Assembly: GCF_003182155.1 (NCBI RefSeq)
Contig: NZ_QGTG01000009.1
Coordinates: 1 to 64,000, forward strand
DNA from: Chitinophaga sp. S165
GTDB taxonomy: Bacteria > Bacteroidota > Bacteroidia > Chitinophagales > Chitinophagaceae
Direction: 5' to 3'
DNA length: 64,000 nucleotides
Shown here piece by piece: positions 50,393 through 59,060 of the stretch. The notes below the pieces were generated by a model. That model made no database searches, was not told where the DNA came from, and worked only from the letters and a program-made list of their open reading frames with translations. Each line of letters begins with the position of its first letter. Within the stretch, counting starts at the first letter, position 1. Made by a program: the position numbers and the translations under genes.

Positions 50393-50929
50393 TTAAGCCT
50401 TAACCACAGGTACCGCAACAGTAACATTGATCACGTCTTCAACATCACCACCTGGTTTGCCGATATGGAAATCGTTACGGTTTACTTTGAATGTACCATT
50501 AAAGGTAGCACCATTACCAGCAGGTTTAAAGGTGAAAGGAATAGAGAATTCCTTCTTAATACCATGAATTTCGAGATCACCGGTTACCTGGTAGCCGGTA
50601 GCTGTTTTTACGATCTTTTTGGAAGCGTATTTGATCTCAGGATATTTAGCTGCATCAAACCATTCGTCGCTTTTAGCATGTTTATTCTGCAGGGCGTTAC
50701 CGGTATTGATGGACGCAACATCTACAGTCACGTTGAAATTGGAAGCTGCGAGATTCTTCTCGTCGAACGCAATGGTCCCTTTAAAGGTTTTGAATATACC
50801 ACTTACAGCATTGCTGGAAAAGGTGATATTATACTTGCCATTGATGTTCCAGGCCTGCGCTGCAACGGCGAAGGCAAACACTGCTGCTGTGAGCAGCAGT
50901 GTTGATGAAAATATAATTAATTTCTTCAT
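50393..50929 (-). CDS. YceI-family protein, second copy
   Basis: 178 residues. Signal peptide ('LLLTAAVFAFAVAAQA') and one YceI beta-barrel: 'SNAVSGIFKTFKGTIAFDEKNL', 'VDVASINTGNALQNKHAKSDEWFDAAKYPEIKYASKKI', 'FKVNRNDFHIG'. YceI proteins are periplasmic lipocalin-like barrels that bind polyisoprenoids. It is in tandem with another YceI gene, nine bases apart, and diverged from it in sequence, so it is an old duplication. Confidence 0.9.
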   Translation of the reverse strand: MKKLIIFSSTLLLTAAVFAFAVAAQAWNINGKYNITFSSNAVSGIFKTFKGTIAFDEKNLAASNFNVTVDVASINTGNALQNKHAKSDEWFDAAKYPEIKYASKKIVKTATGYQVTGDLEIHGIKKEFSIPFTFKPAGNGATFNGTFKVNRNDFHIGKPGGDVEDVINVTVAVPVVKA

Positions 50930-50937
50930 TGCCTTAC

Positions 50938-51510
50938 TTATTGTTTAGCGAATTCACCACTTGCTCTCAGGTTGATAGTTTCACCCAGAACTGCAGCTGG
51001 CATAGAAGATGCGAAGCCGAAGTCAGCACGTTTGATGGCACCAGTGATAGTGAAACCAGCAACTGGTTTTTTGCTCATTGGATTCTCTACTGTACCATTG
51101 TAAACAGCATTCAGAACAACTGGTTTAGTTACGCCGTTCAGGGTCAGGTTACCAGCCAGTTTGTATTGTTTACCGCTTACTTTCTTGAAAGAAGTGCTCT
51201 TGAAAGTGATGGTAGGATTTTTCTCAGCATCGAAGAAGTCTGCACTCTTCAGGTGCTTGTCACGCATTTCATTTTCAGTGTTGATACTAGCTACATCAAT
51301 AGATACATCGAAAGAAGCGTCAGAGAAATCGTCTTTGGTAGTGGTGATCTTTACTTCGTAAGATTTAAAGTTACCTTCCTGCTCAGAAACGGTCATGTGA
51401 GACACGCTATAACCAAGTCTTGAGTGAACTTTGTCTACAGTCCAGGTAGTCTGTGCAAATGTGGTTGCTGAAAGGGCCAATAAGGAGGCGATGATTGTGA
51501 TTTTTTTCAT
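50938..51510 (-). CDS. YceI-family protein, first copy
   Basis: 190 residues. Signal peptide (1-19, ending TFA-Q) and a YceI barrel: 'WTVDKVHSRLGYSVSHMTVSEQEGNFK', 'VDVASINTENEMRDKHLKSADFFDAEKNPTITFKS', 'FTITGAIKRADFGF'. First gene of a three-gene operon (YceI, YceI, membrane protein). It is divergent from an HxlR regulator, the likely controller. Confidence 0.92.
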   Translation of the reverse strand: MKKITIIASLLALSATTFAQTTWTVDKVHSRLGYSVSHMTVSEQEGNFKSYEVKITTTKDDFSDASFDVSIDVASINTENEMRDKHLKSADFFDAEKNPTITFKSTSFKKVSGKQYKLAGNLTLNGVTKPVVLNAVYNGTVENPMSKKPVAGFTITGAIKRADFGFASSMPAAVLGETINLRASGEFAKQ

Positions 51511-51779
51511 GTTTGCTCTTGTTTAGTAAATCGAAATTATATCTTTTTTCTGATTATAGATGTTTCAACATATATCGTGACAGAAATCTTAAACTAGGTT
51601 AATGTTTTACGTTATTTACATTTTCTCATTATCTTAAATATTTGTGATAATTTTATTCCTAGTAGAGAGTTACTTTCTTTTAGAAAGCCAAAGGTATGGG
51701 GTGGGTTGTTGGAAAACAAGAACGTTTCGCGGCAGCAACCTACTAACCTTTTAGTAACGATCGTGGAAATCAATTTGTT

Positions 51780-52172
51780 ATGATTAAAAAAAATGGAAGG
51801 AGCGGTTGGGTGTCAGAGTCTTGTCCCATCCGGCAGGTGCTGGACAGGTTCGGAGATAAATGGTCTATTCTGATAGTAGAACTGTTATCACACGAGGGAA
51901 AGCTCCGTTTTAGCGAGATAGCACAGACGATAGGGGACATTTCTCAGAAGATGCTGACAGTGACGTTGCGCTCACTTGAATCGGATGGACTGATCACCAG
52001 GCATTTCTATCCCGAAATACCACCAAGAGTAGAATATGAGCTCTCTGAGTTGGGTAAAAGTCTGGTACCGCATATAGAGCAGCTTACAGCCTGGGGACAG
52101 GCCAATATGCAGACCATCACGGAGAACAGGAAGAGATTTGAAGAGAAACAGCAAAGCAAGAGTGCTTATTAA
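51780..52172 (+). CDS. HxlR-family winged-helix regulator
   Basis: 130 residues: 'CPIRQVLDRFGDKWSILIVELLS' with the redox-type Cys near residue 14, 'ISQKMLTVTLRSLESDGLITRHFYPEIPPRVEYELSELGKSL', the complete HxlR domain. It is divergent from the YceI operon. HxlR proteins often respond to quinones or oxidants; YceI proteins bind isoprenoids, so control of that operon is plausible (inference). A terminator hairpin follows at 52178. Confidence 0.92.
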   Translation: MIKKNGRSGWVSESCPIRQVLDRFGDKWSILIVELLSHEGKLRFSEIAQTIGDISQKMLTVTLRSLESDGLITRHFYPEIPPRVEYELSELGKSLVPHIEQLTAWGQANMQTITENRKRFEEKQQSKSAY

Positions 52173-52177
52173 TGAAA

Positions 52178-52202
52178 GATGACGGACCATTGATCCGTCA
52201 TC
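52178..52202. terminator. Terminator after the HxlR gene
   Basis: GATGACGGA / TCCGTCATC, a perfect 9-base stem with a 7-base loop, between convergent genes; the flank lacks a long T run. Confidence 0.6.
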
Positions 52203-52226
52203 AACAATATGATACACCACCTCATG

Positions 52227-53036
52227 TTATTTCAGAATAACTCCTGCCAGGCGCTGATAAAGTAAGGTAGGGCTATTTTCGTGCTTGGGCTCGTACTTGC
52301 CGGCAATGATCGGTACATAGATCACTCTTCTGCGGCTTGCCTCACCGATAACATTTGATTTTGCAACACGATGCCATAAGCGTCCGTCATGTACCGTAAG
52401 ATCTCCTGCTTTAGGAATGATCGCCAGTTCATTTTTATCAGGTTTATGGCCGATGAAGTATTTCTTGCGGAACAACATGCTGAGAATACCTTGCCTGTGT
52501 GTACCGGGGATAATACGCAGACCGCCATTTTCCGGAAGTAATGTACTGAGGTGAATACCGACATTCAACATTGGGTTCAGTTTACCGCCGAGGAAAATAT
52601 CACGTAGGCCATCGGTATGCCATCCCATTTTAGTGAAGGTACTTTCAGGGCCGTTCACGTAGTGATTCAGTACCATCCCGTCTTTTTCATTCTCCCCGAT
52701 ACGGGCGCCAGGGCCTATTAATTGCAGCAAGGCCTGCATTCTTTCATCCTTCAGAAGGTCAGAAAGCACTCTTGTATGCTGGTTTAAAAATGCGAAACGT
52801 TGTACGATCGGCTGACCGTCAAGGTCTTTGCCATATTTTACAGGGACGCCATTTACTTTTTCTGTTTTGTTAGCAATCCATCTTTGCTGAACATCCTCAG
52901 ATGCGGAAACAATTTCCTGTACTTCTTCCGGCGACAGGAAACCTGAGAAGTGGATATAGCCATGCTCCTCAAAAAATGCTTTTTGTTCTTCGGTAAGCGT
53001 ATTGCCTAACGTAAACGTAGTGTAAGTTGCAGACAT
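52227..53036 (-). CDS. Phytanoyl-CoA dioxygenase (PhyH)-family oxygenase
   Basis: 269 residues. A 2-oxoglutarate/Fe(II) oxygenase fold: 'FFEEHGYIHFSGFLSPEEV' at the N-terminus, iron ligands in 'GWHTDGL' (HxD) and a distal His in 'VHDGRLWHRVAKS', with the 'R' of 'ASRRRVIYVP' placed to bind 2-oxoglutarate. It hydroxylates an unknown substrate. No biosynthetic cluster is adjacent. Confidence 0.88.
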   Translation of the reverse strand: MSATYTTFTLGNTLTEEQKAFFEEHGYIHFSGFLSPEEVQEIVSASEDVQQRWIANKTEKVNGVPVKYGKDLDGQPIVQRFAFLNQHTRVLSDLLKDERMQALLQLIGPGARIGENEKDGMVLNHYVNGPESTFTKMGWHTDGLRDIFLGGKLNPMLNVGIHLSTLLPENGGLRIIPGTHRQGILSMLFRKKYFIGHKPDKNELAIIPKAGDLTVHDGRLWHRVAKSNVIGEASRRRVIYVPIIAGKYEPKHENSPTLLYQRLAGVILK

Positions 53037-53285
53037 GATAAAGCGTAGGTTTAATAATGTAAGCTGTTAATGACTGGATCCAGGAAGCGATAATCGCGTA
53101 TATATCTCCTTATAAATATAATAGAGAACGTGCATGTTAGCAACAACAATAAGGACATTCCTTGCTGATAGGGAAGAAGGAAGAAGAAACCTGGAGTATG
53201 AATAACTTAGCACTCATTGTTGTTAGTCTACTAATTTTGTAGAATAAAGATAAAGGAAATTCTACCAAATAAAAAAATATTGTGT

Positions 53286-54068
53286 TTAGCGTTGTTTAGT
53301 TTTATAAAGATCTGCTGCAATCTTCTCTACCAGTGATTTTGGTACGATACGAGTAAGGAATACAGAAAGTGCATTTAATGCTCCGGGGATGATCTCGGCT
53401 TTTTTACGGAACATTCCCATGATGGCAATTTCGGCCACCGTATCCGGCATCATGCCGTATTTGTCTGCCGTTTCCTGTATGGCCTGCATGCCGGCCCGGT
53501 TTATAAAATTGGTTTTTACGGGGCCGGGAGAGAGACAGGTCACAGACACTCCGGTCGACTTCAATTCCCGGCGTAATGCCCGGGTGAACAATAATAGGAA
53601 CGATTTGGTGGCTGCATATAATGCCAGTGTGGGAACGGCCTGATAGGCAGCCGTACTGGAAACATTCAGGATATAAGATTGAGGTTGTTGCTGCAGAAGA
53701 GGGAGCATATAATAGCACAGGGCGACCGGTGTTTCTGCGTTCACCTGGATCATTTGGCGGGATTCATCCAGGTTACGGGTCGTGAAATTACCCCATACGG
53801 CATAACCGGCATTGTTGATCAGTACGGAAATAGCATAATTAGCCGATTTACACCACTCAGACACTTTTTCCGGAGCATCAGGCAGGGAAAGGTCCAGGGC
53901 CAGGTAATCGACCTTTATCTGCCAGCTGGCGGACAACTCGCTGGCAGCTTTTGCCAGTTCTTCCGCTGAACGGGCAACGAGCAGCAGATTATATTTCCTG
54001 GAAGCAAGTACGTGGGCCATCGAAAGACCAATTCCCTTACTGGCCCCCGTTATAAGTGCATATGTCAT
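53286..54068 (-). CDS. Short-chain dehydrogenase/reductase
   Basis: 260 residues. The loop 'ITGASKGIGLSMA' lies at the N-terminus, 'NNAGYAVWG' near 90, and catalytic Ser 'NVSSTAA' and 'YAATKS' near 155. The length and the C-terminal 'PGALNALSVFLTRIVP' resemble the DltE/YqjQ-like SDRs that act on acyl or keto groups. Substrate unknown. Alone on its strand. Confidence 0.88.
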   Translation of the reverse strand: MTYALITGASKGIGLSMAHVLASRKYNLLLVARSAEELAKAASELSASWQIKVDYLALDLSLPDAPEKVSEWCKSANYAISVLINNAGYAVWGNFTTRNLDESRQMIQVNAETPVALCYYMLPLLQQQPQSYILNVSSTAAYQAVPTLALYAATKSFLLLFTRALRRELKSTGVSVTCLSPGPVKTNFINRAGMQAIQETADKYGMMPDTVAEIAIMGMFRKKAEIIPGALNALSVFLTRIVPKSLVEKIAADLYKTKQR

Positions 54069-54164
54069 CCTGAACGATCTTTATAAAGCGTTAAATATAA
54101 ACATATAAAGTGGAAAGAAGATATGAAGGGCGTGGGTAAGAGAAAAGCCTGGGGGGAAAAAGGG

Positions 54165-54188
54165 AAGGGCGGTAAGAATACCGCCCTT
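54165..54188 (-). terminator. Strong hairpin between the SDR gene and the YeeE/YedE operon
   Basis: AAGGGCGGTA / TACCGCCCTT, a perfect 10-base stem. On the minus strand it is followed by CCCTTTTT, so it could end the YeeE/YedE transcript about 250 bases after the last stop codon; on the plus strand a T run also follows. Confidence 0.65.
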
Positions 54189-54436
54189 AATTTTTTAACC
54201 ATATCCTATGAAAAACCTATACCAAAGATAATCGAGTCAGTTTACCATACTTTCTCATTTTGGTAAAGGGTATATTTTATCTGGTTAACGTATGAAATCA
54301 CCTTCCGTTAACCAAAAATTAACATCTTTGTAATCGTTTAATCGGTCATTTCACTTGCCAGCATTGGGATCGACGGCTTTAATAGTTGTTTAAACAAGTA
54401 GTTTCTATAAGAAAGTGTCTGCCGGTGAAAAACAGA
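54189..54436. other. Gene-free stretch with two inverted repeats
   Basis: TTTACC/GGTAAA (54241-54246 and 54261-54266) and TGGTTAACG/CGTTAACCA (54282-54290 and 54306-54314, perfect, 15-base spacer). No coding frame. These may be a long 3' untranslated region of the YeeE/YedE transcript, regulator sites or a small RNA. Confidence 0.4.
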
Positions 54437-54934
54437 TTATTTAGGCAGTTTATCCCTCAACAGACCATAAACCCATGTTCCTAGTATGGCACTGGCCAGC
54501 GTAACGATTGAAACTGTAAAACCTGCCCCGATCTGTGCAAACAGCGGTCCGGGACATGCGCCTGTCAGCGCCCAGCCAAAGCCGAACAGCAGTCCGCCAT
54601 AGATCTGGCCTTTATTGAAGGACTTGGGTTGAAAGGTGATAGGCTCTCCGTAAATGGTCCTGGCACCGGTCTTTTTGATGATCGCGACGGCGATCATTCC
54701 TGTGATCACGGCCGATCCGATCACCCCGTACATGTGGAAAGACTGCAACCGGAACATCTCCTGTATCCGGAACCACGAAATCACTTCAGATTTGATTAGC
54801 ACGATCCCGAAAAAAATACCGGTAGCCAGATATTGCAGCTGACGCCACAGTGGTGCTTTTTTTGCAGTATGATTAGTGTCTGTGGATGTATCGAGGCTCT
54901 GTACCTCGAAATCTGTATTGGATGATAATGGCAT
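54437..54934 (-). CDS. YeeE/YedE-family membrane protein, second half (DUF6691 type)
   Basis: 165 residues. Four membrane helices, with 'GGLLFGFGWALTGACPGPLFAQIG' carrying the Cys-containing motif of the thiosulfate transporter family YeeE/TsuA. Its partner lies 12 bases upstream in the same operon and has the matching first-half motif. Together they resemble one split YeeE, so the pair probably imports thiosulfate or a related sulfur anion. Confidence 0.88.
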   Translation of the reverse strand: MPLSSNTDFEVQSLDTSTDTNHTAKKAPLWRQLQYLATGIFFGIVLIKSEVISWFRIQEMFRLQSFHMYGVIGSAVITGMIAVAIIKKTGARTIYGEPITFQPKSFNKGQIYGGLLFGFGWALTGACPGPLFAQIGAGFTVSIVTLASAILGTWVYGLLRDKLPK

Positions 54935-54946
54935 AGAAGGCTTAAA

Positions 54947-55507
54947 TTAAAGGTGCAGAATAAAAGGAAGTATCAGATTGGCCATAATAAAACCACCGGC
55001 CATAAAACAGCAGGTAGCTACCAGGGAAGGCCACTGTAAATTGGAAAGGCCCATAATGGCGTGCCCTGATGTGCAGCCGCCCGCGTAGCGGGTGCCGAAG
55101 CCCACCAGGAAGCCGCCGGCTACCATAAACAGAAAACCTTTCAGCGTAAACAGCGCCGGCCAGTTGAACAGCTCTGCCGGTAGGGTGGTATTCACATATG
55201 TAACACCATATCCCGCCATTTCCGCTGCGAGTGCCGGATGTATTGAAGAAGGGCCTTTATCTGCCAGTAATGTAGCGGCTATACAGCCGCCGATAATAAT
55301 ACCGCCTGCAAAGAAAAGGTTCCAGGATTCTTTCTTCCAGTCATAGGAAAAGAATGGTACTTTGCCGGGCAGACAAGCTGCGCAGATATGCCGGAGATTA
55401 GAAGAGATGCCGAAATGACGATTGCCAAGCAGTAATAGTAGCGGAACCATCAGTCCGATAAGCGGTCCTGTTATATACCATGGCCATGGATTGGTTAGAG
55501 TGCTCAT
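54947..55507 (-). CDS. YeeE/YedE-family membrane protein, first half
   Basis: 186 residues from ATG 55507; ATG 55513 (two codons earlier) is an equal alternative, and the longer open frame to 55720 runs through the promoter region. About four membrane helices. Key motif: 'GGFLVGFGTRYAGGCTSGHAIMGLS', the Cys-bearing loop through which family members pass thiosulfate. It forms an operon with the second half and is divergent from a MarR regulator. A TGTTGCAA site lies in its leader. Confidence 0.9.
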   Translation of the reverse strand: MSTLTNPWPWYITGPLIGLMVPLLLLLGNRHFGISSNLRHICAACLPGKVPFFSYDWKKESWNLFFAGGIIIGGCIAATLLADKGPSSIHPALAAEMAGYGVTYVNTTLPAELFNWPALFTLKGFLFMVAGGFLVGFGTRYAGGCTSGHAIMGLSNLQWPSLVATCCFMAGGFIMANLILPFILHL

Positions 55508-55515
55508 AAACATAA

Positions 55516-55523
55516 TGTTGCAA
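55516..55523. promoter_or_regulatory. TGTTGCAA site in the YeeE/YedE leader
   Basis: It repeats the core of the palindrome at 55636-55645, nine bases before ATG 55507. A second MarR contact is possible. Confidence 0.4.
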
Positions 55524-55569
55524 AATAAATTGTAAAAGGTTGGTAAGGCAATAGAGATAGGGCGTGGCA

Positions 55570-55577
55570 CAAATATA
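55570..55577 (-). promoter_or_regulatory. -7 box TATATTTG of the YeeE/YedE operon
   Basis: It reads CAAATATA on the plus strand, 62 bases before ATG 55507, and matches TAnnTTTG. Confidence 0.55.
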
Positions 55578-55630
55578 AGTATAGCAATTATCTTAAATAT
55601 CCACAGGGTGTTAAAAGAATACATAAACGC

Positions 55631-55654
55631 AAATATGTTGCAACACGCATATTT
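55631..55654. promoter_or_regulatory. Probable MarR operator
   Basis: AAATATG-N10-CATATTT, with the perfect core TGTTGCAACA at 55636-55645. It lies just upstream of the -7 box of the MarR gene and between the two divergent promoters. Confidence 0.6.
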
Positions 55655-55657
55655 ATT

Positions 55658-55665
55658 TATCTTTG
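55658..55665 (+). promoter_or_regulatory. -7 box TATCTTTG of the MarR gene
   Basis: An exact match, four bases before ATG 55670; the transcript would be leaderless or nearly so. Confidence 0.55.
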
Positions 55666-55669
55666 GCGT

Positions 55670-56122
55670 ATGAGAATTGAACAAGCTATCAATCAGCGCA
55701 AGTTCAAGGACGATTATCACAAGATCGTAGTGAACCTGTTATTCACAGGTAACTGGCTGCGTGACGCCCTTGGTGCAAACCTGAAAGAACATGGATTGTT
55801 ACCGCAACACTACAATGCATTGCGGATCATAAAAGGACGTCATCCCGAACCTGTATCCGCCGGTGACATTAAAGACGTCATGCTGGATAAGGCCAGTGAT
55901 GTGACGCGTCTGCTGGATAAACTGGAGAAGCTCGAATATGTGCAACGCCGGCTTTGTCCGCATAACAGGCGTAAAATGGACATCAGCATTACGCCTCAGG
56001 GCCTGAAGCTCCTGTCGGACGTGGATGTACTGATGGACAGCTTCTATGAGGACCTGGCAGACAGGATTACAGAAGAAGAAGCCGCTTCTCTCAGCGATCT
56101 GCTGGATAAAATACGGGGATAA
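55670..56122 (+). CDS. MarR-family transcriptional regulator
   Basis: 150 residues. Winged helix in the middle: 'LGANLKEHGLLPQHYNALRIIKG', 'VSAGDIKDVMLDKASDVTRLLDKLEKLEYVQRRLCPHNRRKMDISITPQGLKLLSDV'. It is divergent from the YeeE/YedE genes, with a palindrome overlapping both promoter regions, so it likely represses sulfur uptake and itself. The sensed molecule is unknown. Confidence 0.9.
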   Translation: MRIEQAINQRKFKDDYHKIVVNLLFTGNWLRDALGANLKEHGLLPQHYNALRIIKGRHPEPVSAGDIKDVMLDKASDVTRLLDKLEKLEYVQRRLCPHNRRKMDISITPQGLKLLSDVDVLMDSFYEDLADRITEEEAASLSDLLDKIRG

Positions 56123-56127
56123 AGAAA

Positions 56128-56135
56128 TATCTTTG
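56128..56135 (+). promoter_or_regulatory. -7 box TATCTTTG of a small secreted-protein frame
   Basis: An exact TAnnTTTG match, five bases before ATG 56141. It is the main argument that the following short frame is a gene. Confidence 0.5.
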
Positions 56136-56140
56136 TCCGC

Positions 56141-56515
56141 ATGCGGAGTCTTTCTCATCTGTGTTTTCTGATCTTTTTGTTTTGCTGCGGGCTTAGTGTC
56201 AATGCAGCAATAACAGGGTGTCATAGAGCCAGGACCGCACCTTTCGTTACCAGGCCATTCCTGAAAATATTGTCGTGTGACGGGCAGGTGAGGCATCATG
56301 GAAGACCGTCCCCCGTAGAAACTATCATTACCACATATCAGCAGCCAGGCGTCTCATCTTTTAAAACAGACCTGCCCGATGGCGCTGATACCGGCCGGGA
56401 ACATTTCCTGGCAGGAATTAATACATTCTCCAGTAAGGTACAGGCCACCCGCCTGTTGCCTTACCTGCACGCGATCATCCGGTCGCTTATCTACCCCCAA
56501 CATATTTTCTGGTGA
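56141..56515 (+). CDS. Small secreted protein, uncharacterised
   Basis: 124 residues with a credible signal peptide ('LCFLIFLFCCGLSVNA', cleavage near 23). The mature part is basic, rich in His, Arg and Pro, and contains one Cys pair (C27 and C46). No family recognised. It begins 18 bases after the MarR stop with its own -7 box and ends 104 bases before the antiporter gene. It might be a periplasmic accessory of either neighbour. A spurious frame cannot be excluded. Confidence 0.5.
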   Translation: MRSLSHLCFLIFLFCCGLSVNAAITGCHRARTAPFVTRPFLKILSCDGQVRHHGRPSPVETIITTYQQPGVSSFKTDLPDGADTGREHFLAGINTFSSKVQATRLLPYLHAIIRSLIYPQHIFW

Positions 56516-56619
56516 GTTTATTGATCATAAAACGTTTGTTGCCTGGCGCTGCGATTTAACATCCGTAGTCGCTTTCGCGTTATTTATTAGTATTAACTCA
56601 TTCAAACTGGAAATACCGG

Positions 56620-58866
56620 ATGATACATTTACCACCTTTGATTGCCGACCTGGCTTTGATATTAATTGCGGCTGCTATTACAACACTGATCTTTAAGAAA
56701 CTGAAGCAGCCCCTGGTGCTAGGATATATTGTGGCCGGCCTCCTGGTGGGACAACATGTGTCCCTGTTCCCTACAGTTTCAGATGAAGCTAACATTAAGA
56801 TATGGTCTGAAATAGGGGTCATATTTCTTTTATTCAGTCTTGGACTGGAGTTCAGTTTCAAAAAACTGATCAAGGTAGGAGGATCATCCTCGATCACCGC
56901 TATCGTCGAAGTTGTATTTATGTTGTTACTAGGCTACCTCATCGGTCAACTGATGGGTTGGTCTTCGATGGACAGCATTTTCCTCGGCGGCATTTTATCT
57001 ATTTCTTCTACAACCATCATCATCCGTGCATTTGAAGAACTGGGCATTAAAGGGCAACAGTTCGCCGGATTGGTGTTCGGTATACTGGTAGTGGAAGACC
57101 TGGTAGCTATTGTGCTGCTGGTACTCTTGTCCACATTGGCTGTCAGTCAGCAGTTTGCCGGTGGAGAAATGCTCACTTCCGTTATAAAACTTGTCTTCTT
57201 TCTGATTGCCTGGTTTGTGACCGGGATCTTCTTCATTCCCACACTGTTGCGGAAAACGAAGAAACTGATGAATGAAGAGACATTGCTGGTGACAGCTATC
57301 GGGCTTTGCCTGCTGATGGTGGTACTGGCTACCCAGGCTGGTTTCTCTCCGGCATTAGGCGCTTTCATCATGGGGTCTATCCTGGCGGAAACCACACAGG
57401 CAGAAAAGATAGAACATCTTGTAAAACCTGTAAAGGAGCTTTTCGGCGCTGTATTCTTTATCTCCGTAGGGATGCTTATTGATCCGGCTATGCTGGTAAA
57501 ATATGCGGGTCCCGTGGCCATTATTACATTGGTTACGCTGGTGGGTAAAACGCTCAGCACCTGTACCGGTGCGCTGCTTTCAGGACAACCACTAAAAACT
57601 TCTGTGCAGGCAGGTATGAGCCTTGCACAAATAGGTGAGTTCTCTTTTATCATCGCACAATTGGGGCTTTCTTTGAAAGTGACCAGCGACTTCCTTTACC
57701 CGGTGGCAGTTGCCGTGTCGGCAGTAACCACCTTCACGACACCGTATATGATCCGGTTGTCCGCACCTTTCTATGAGAAAATAGCAGCATTGCTGCCTCA
57801 TCGCTGGAAGACAGCCTTAAACAGGTATAGTGCAGCAGCGCAGACCATTTCTGTTGTAAGCGACTGGAAACAGCTGTTAAGGTCTTACTTCGTCAACATG
57901 ACCATCTATTCTGTGGTTATACTGGCGATCACACTTTTATCTTATTATTATCTGTTACCACTGGTGGAGATCAGGTTCAATGGCGGCTATAACTGGGGAC
58001 GTGTAGTCAGTGCGGTAATTACATTGGTATTGATGATGCCTTTCCTTTGGGCGTTGGCGTTAAGGAATATCAATAGCCAGGCATCCTCCAATATATGGGA
58101 GCAAAAGAAATACCGTGGCCCATTATTATTACTGCGTTTATCCAGGATCGTGCTGGCGGTGTTCCTGATCGGGTTCTTTATGGACAGGTTCTTCTCGCCG
58201 TCTATTGCTTTATTGGTTACGATGGCTATCATCTTACTGATCTTCGCATTGCGGCACAAGGTCCAGACTTTCTACACGACAATTGAGGAACGTTTCTTCT
58301 CCAACTTCAATGCACGCGATGCAAAAGTAGGAGGGCTCAATAAGTCTGTACTGGCCCCCTGGGATGCACATCTGGCGGTAGCTGAGATCCGTCCGCTCTC
58401 ACCTGCGGCAGGCAAGACTTTGTTAGAATTAGCTTTACGCGAGAACTTCGGGATTAATATTGCGTTAATCAACAGAGGAGGACAGAAGCTCTATGCACCT
58501 GATAAAAATGAACGCCTGTTTCCTGGTGATGTTATCACGGGAATTGGTACCGATGAACAACTGGAAAAGCTGAACCGCTTCCTGGAACCATCGGGCGCAG
58601 ATGTAGAGCCACAGCCGCAAGACGCGGACCCGATCGCTTTGAAACACTTCCTGATAGGTAAACATTCACGTCTATCTGATAAGACCATACGTGAGCTCGG
58701 CATACGGGAACGCACCCGCGGAATCGTGCTGGGCGTGGAAAGGAAAGGACGAAGGATATTAAATCCGGAGTCAAATATGCAATTGCAGGAAGGAGATATC
58801 GTATGGATCGCGGGCAGTGGCAAGAAGCTGAACGCATTTATTAAAGAGCAGCAGCTTGCTAATTAA
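56620..58866 (+). CDS. CPA2-family monovalent cation:proton antiporter with C-terminal RCK_C domains
   Basis: 748 residues. Residues 5-385 are the CPA2 exchanger domain, about 12 membrane helices with 'GVIFLLFSLGLEFSFKKL', 'VFGILVVEDLVAIVLLVLL' and 'AQIGEFSFIIAQLGL'. A second hydrophobic region (about 425-545) adds four helices. The last 190 residues are two TrkA-C-like (RCK_C) domains: 'VAEIRPLSPAAGKTLLELALRENFG..IALINRGG' and 'LIGKHSRLSDKTIRELGIRERTRGIVLGVERKGRRI'. It exchanges K+ or Na+ for protons, gated by a ligand at RCK_C. A terminator follows. Confidence 0.92.
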   Translation: MIHLPPLIADLALILIAAAITTLIFKKLKQPLVLGYIVAGLLVGQHVSLFPTVSDEANIKIWSEIGVIFLLFSLGLEFSFKKLIKVGGSSSITAIVEVVFMLLLGYLIGQLMGWSSMDSIFLGGILSISSTTIIIRAFEELGIKGQQFAGLVFGILVVEDLVAIVLLVLLSTLAVSQQFAGGEMLTSVIKLVFFLIAWFVTGIFFIPTLLRKTKKLMNEETLLVTAIGLCLLMVVLATQAGFSPALGAFIMGSILAETTQAEKIEHLVKPVKELFGAVFFISVGMLIDPAMLVKYAGPVAIITLVTLVGKTLSTCTGALLSGQPLKTSVQAGMSLAQIGEFSFIIAQLGLSLKVTSDFLYPVAVAVSAVTTFTTPYMIRLSAPFYEKIAALLPHRWKTALNRYSAAAQTISVVSDWKQLLRSYFVNMTIYSVVILAITLLSYYYLLPLVEIRFNGGYNWGRVVSAVITLVLMMPFLWALALRNINSQASSNIWEQKKYRGPLLLLRLSRIVLAVFLIGFFMDRFFSPSIALLVTMAIILLIFALRHKVQTFYTTIEERFFSNFNARDAKVGGLNKSVLAPWDAHLAVAEIRPLSPAAGKTLLELALRENFGINIALINRGGQKLYAPDKNERLFPGDVITGIGTDEQLEKLNRFLEPSGADVEPQPQDADPIALKHFLIGKHSRLSDKTIRELGIRERTRGIVLGVERKGRRILNPESNMQLQEGDIVWIAGSGKKLNAFIKEQQLAN

Positions 58867-58895
58867 ACACCGCTGATGGCGCAATATCTTTGCAG

Positions 58896-58930
58896 CAGGA
58901 CAAGTCTTAAAGGCTTGTCCTGTCTTGTTT
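58896..58930 (+). terminator. Terminator of the antiporter gene
   Basis: CAGGACAAG / CTTGTCCTG, a perfect 9-base stem with a nine-base loop, then TCTTGTTTT. Confidence 0.8.
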
Positions 58931-59060
58931 TAGGATGACCGGTCACAGATGCAATTACGTTTAGCAGTGATAGTAATAATTTGTTTTTGCATTATTTTTT
59001 TATTGTAAATTGAACATACACCGCGTACGTAGCTCTTTTTTTACCCTCAAAATAAAACCA

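Noticed and set aside
58949..59008. A 19-codon frame encoding a hydrophobic peptide, near a TATCTTTG box at 58885
   Set aside because: No ribosome-binding site; the terminator of the antiporter gene lies between the box and the frame; the AT-rich sequence makes hydrophobic codons likely by chance.
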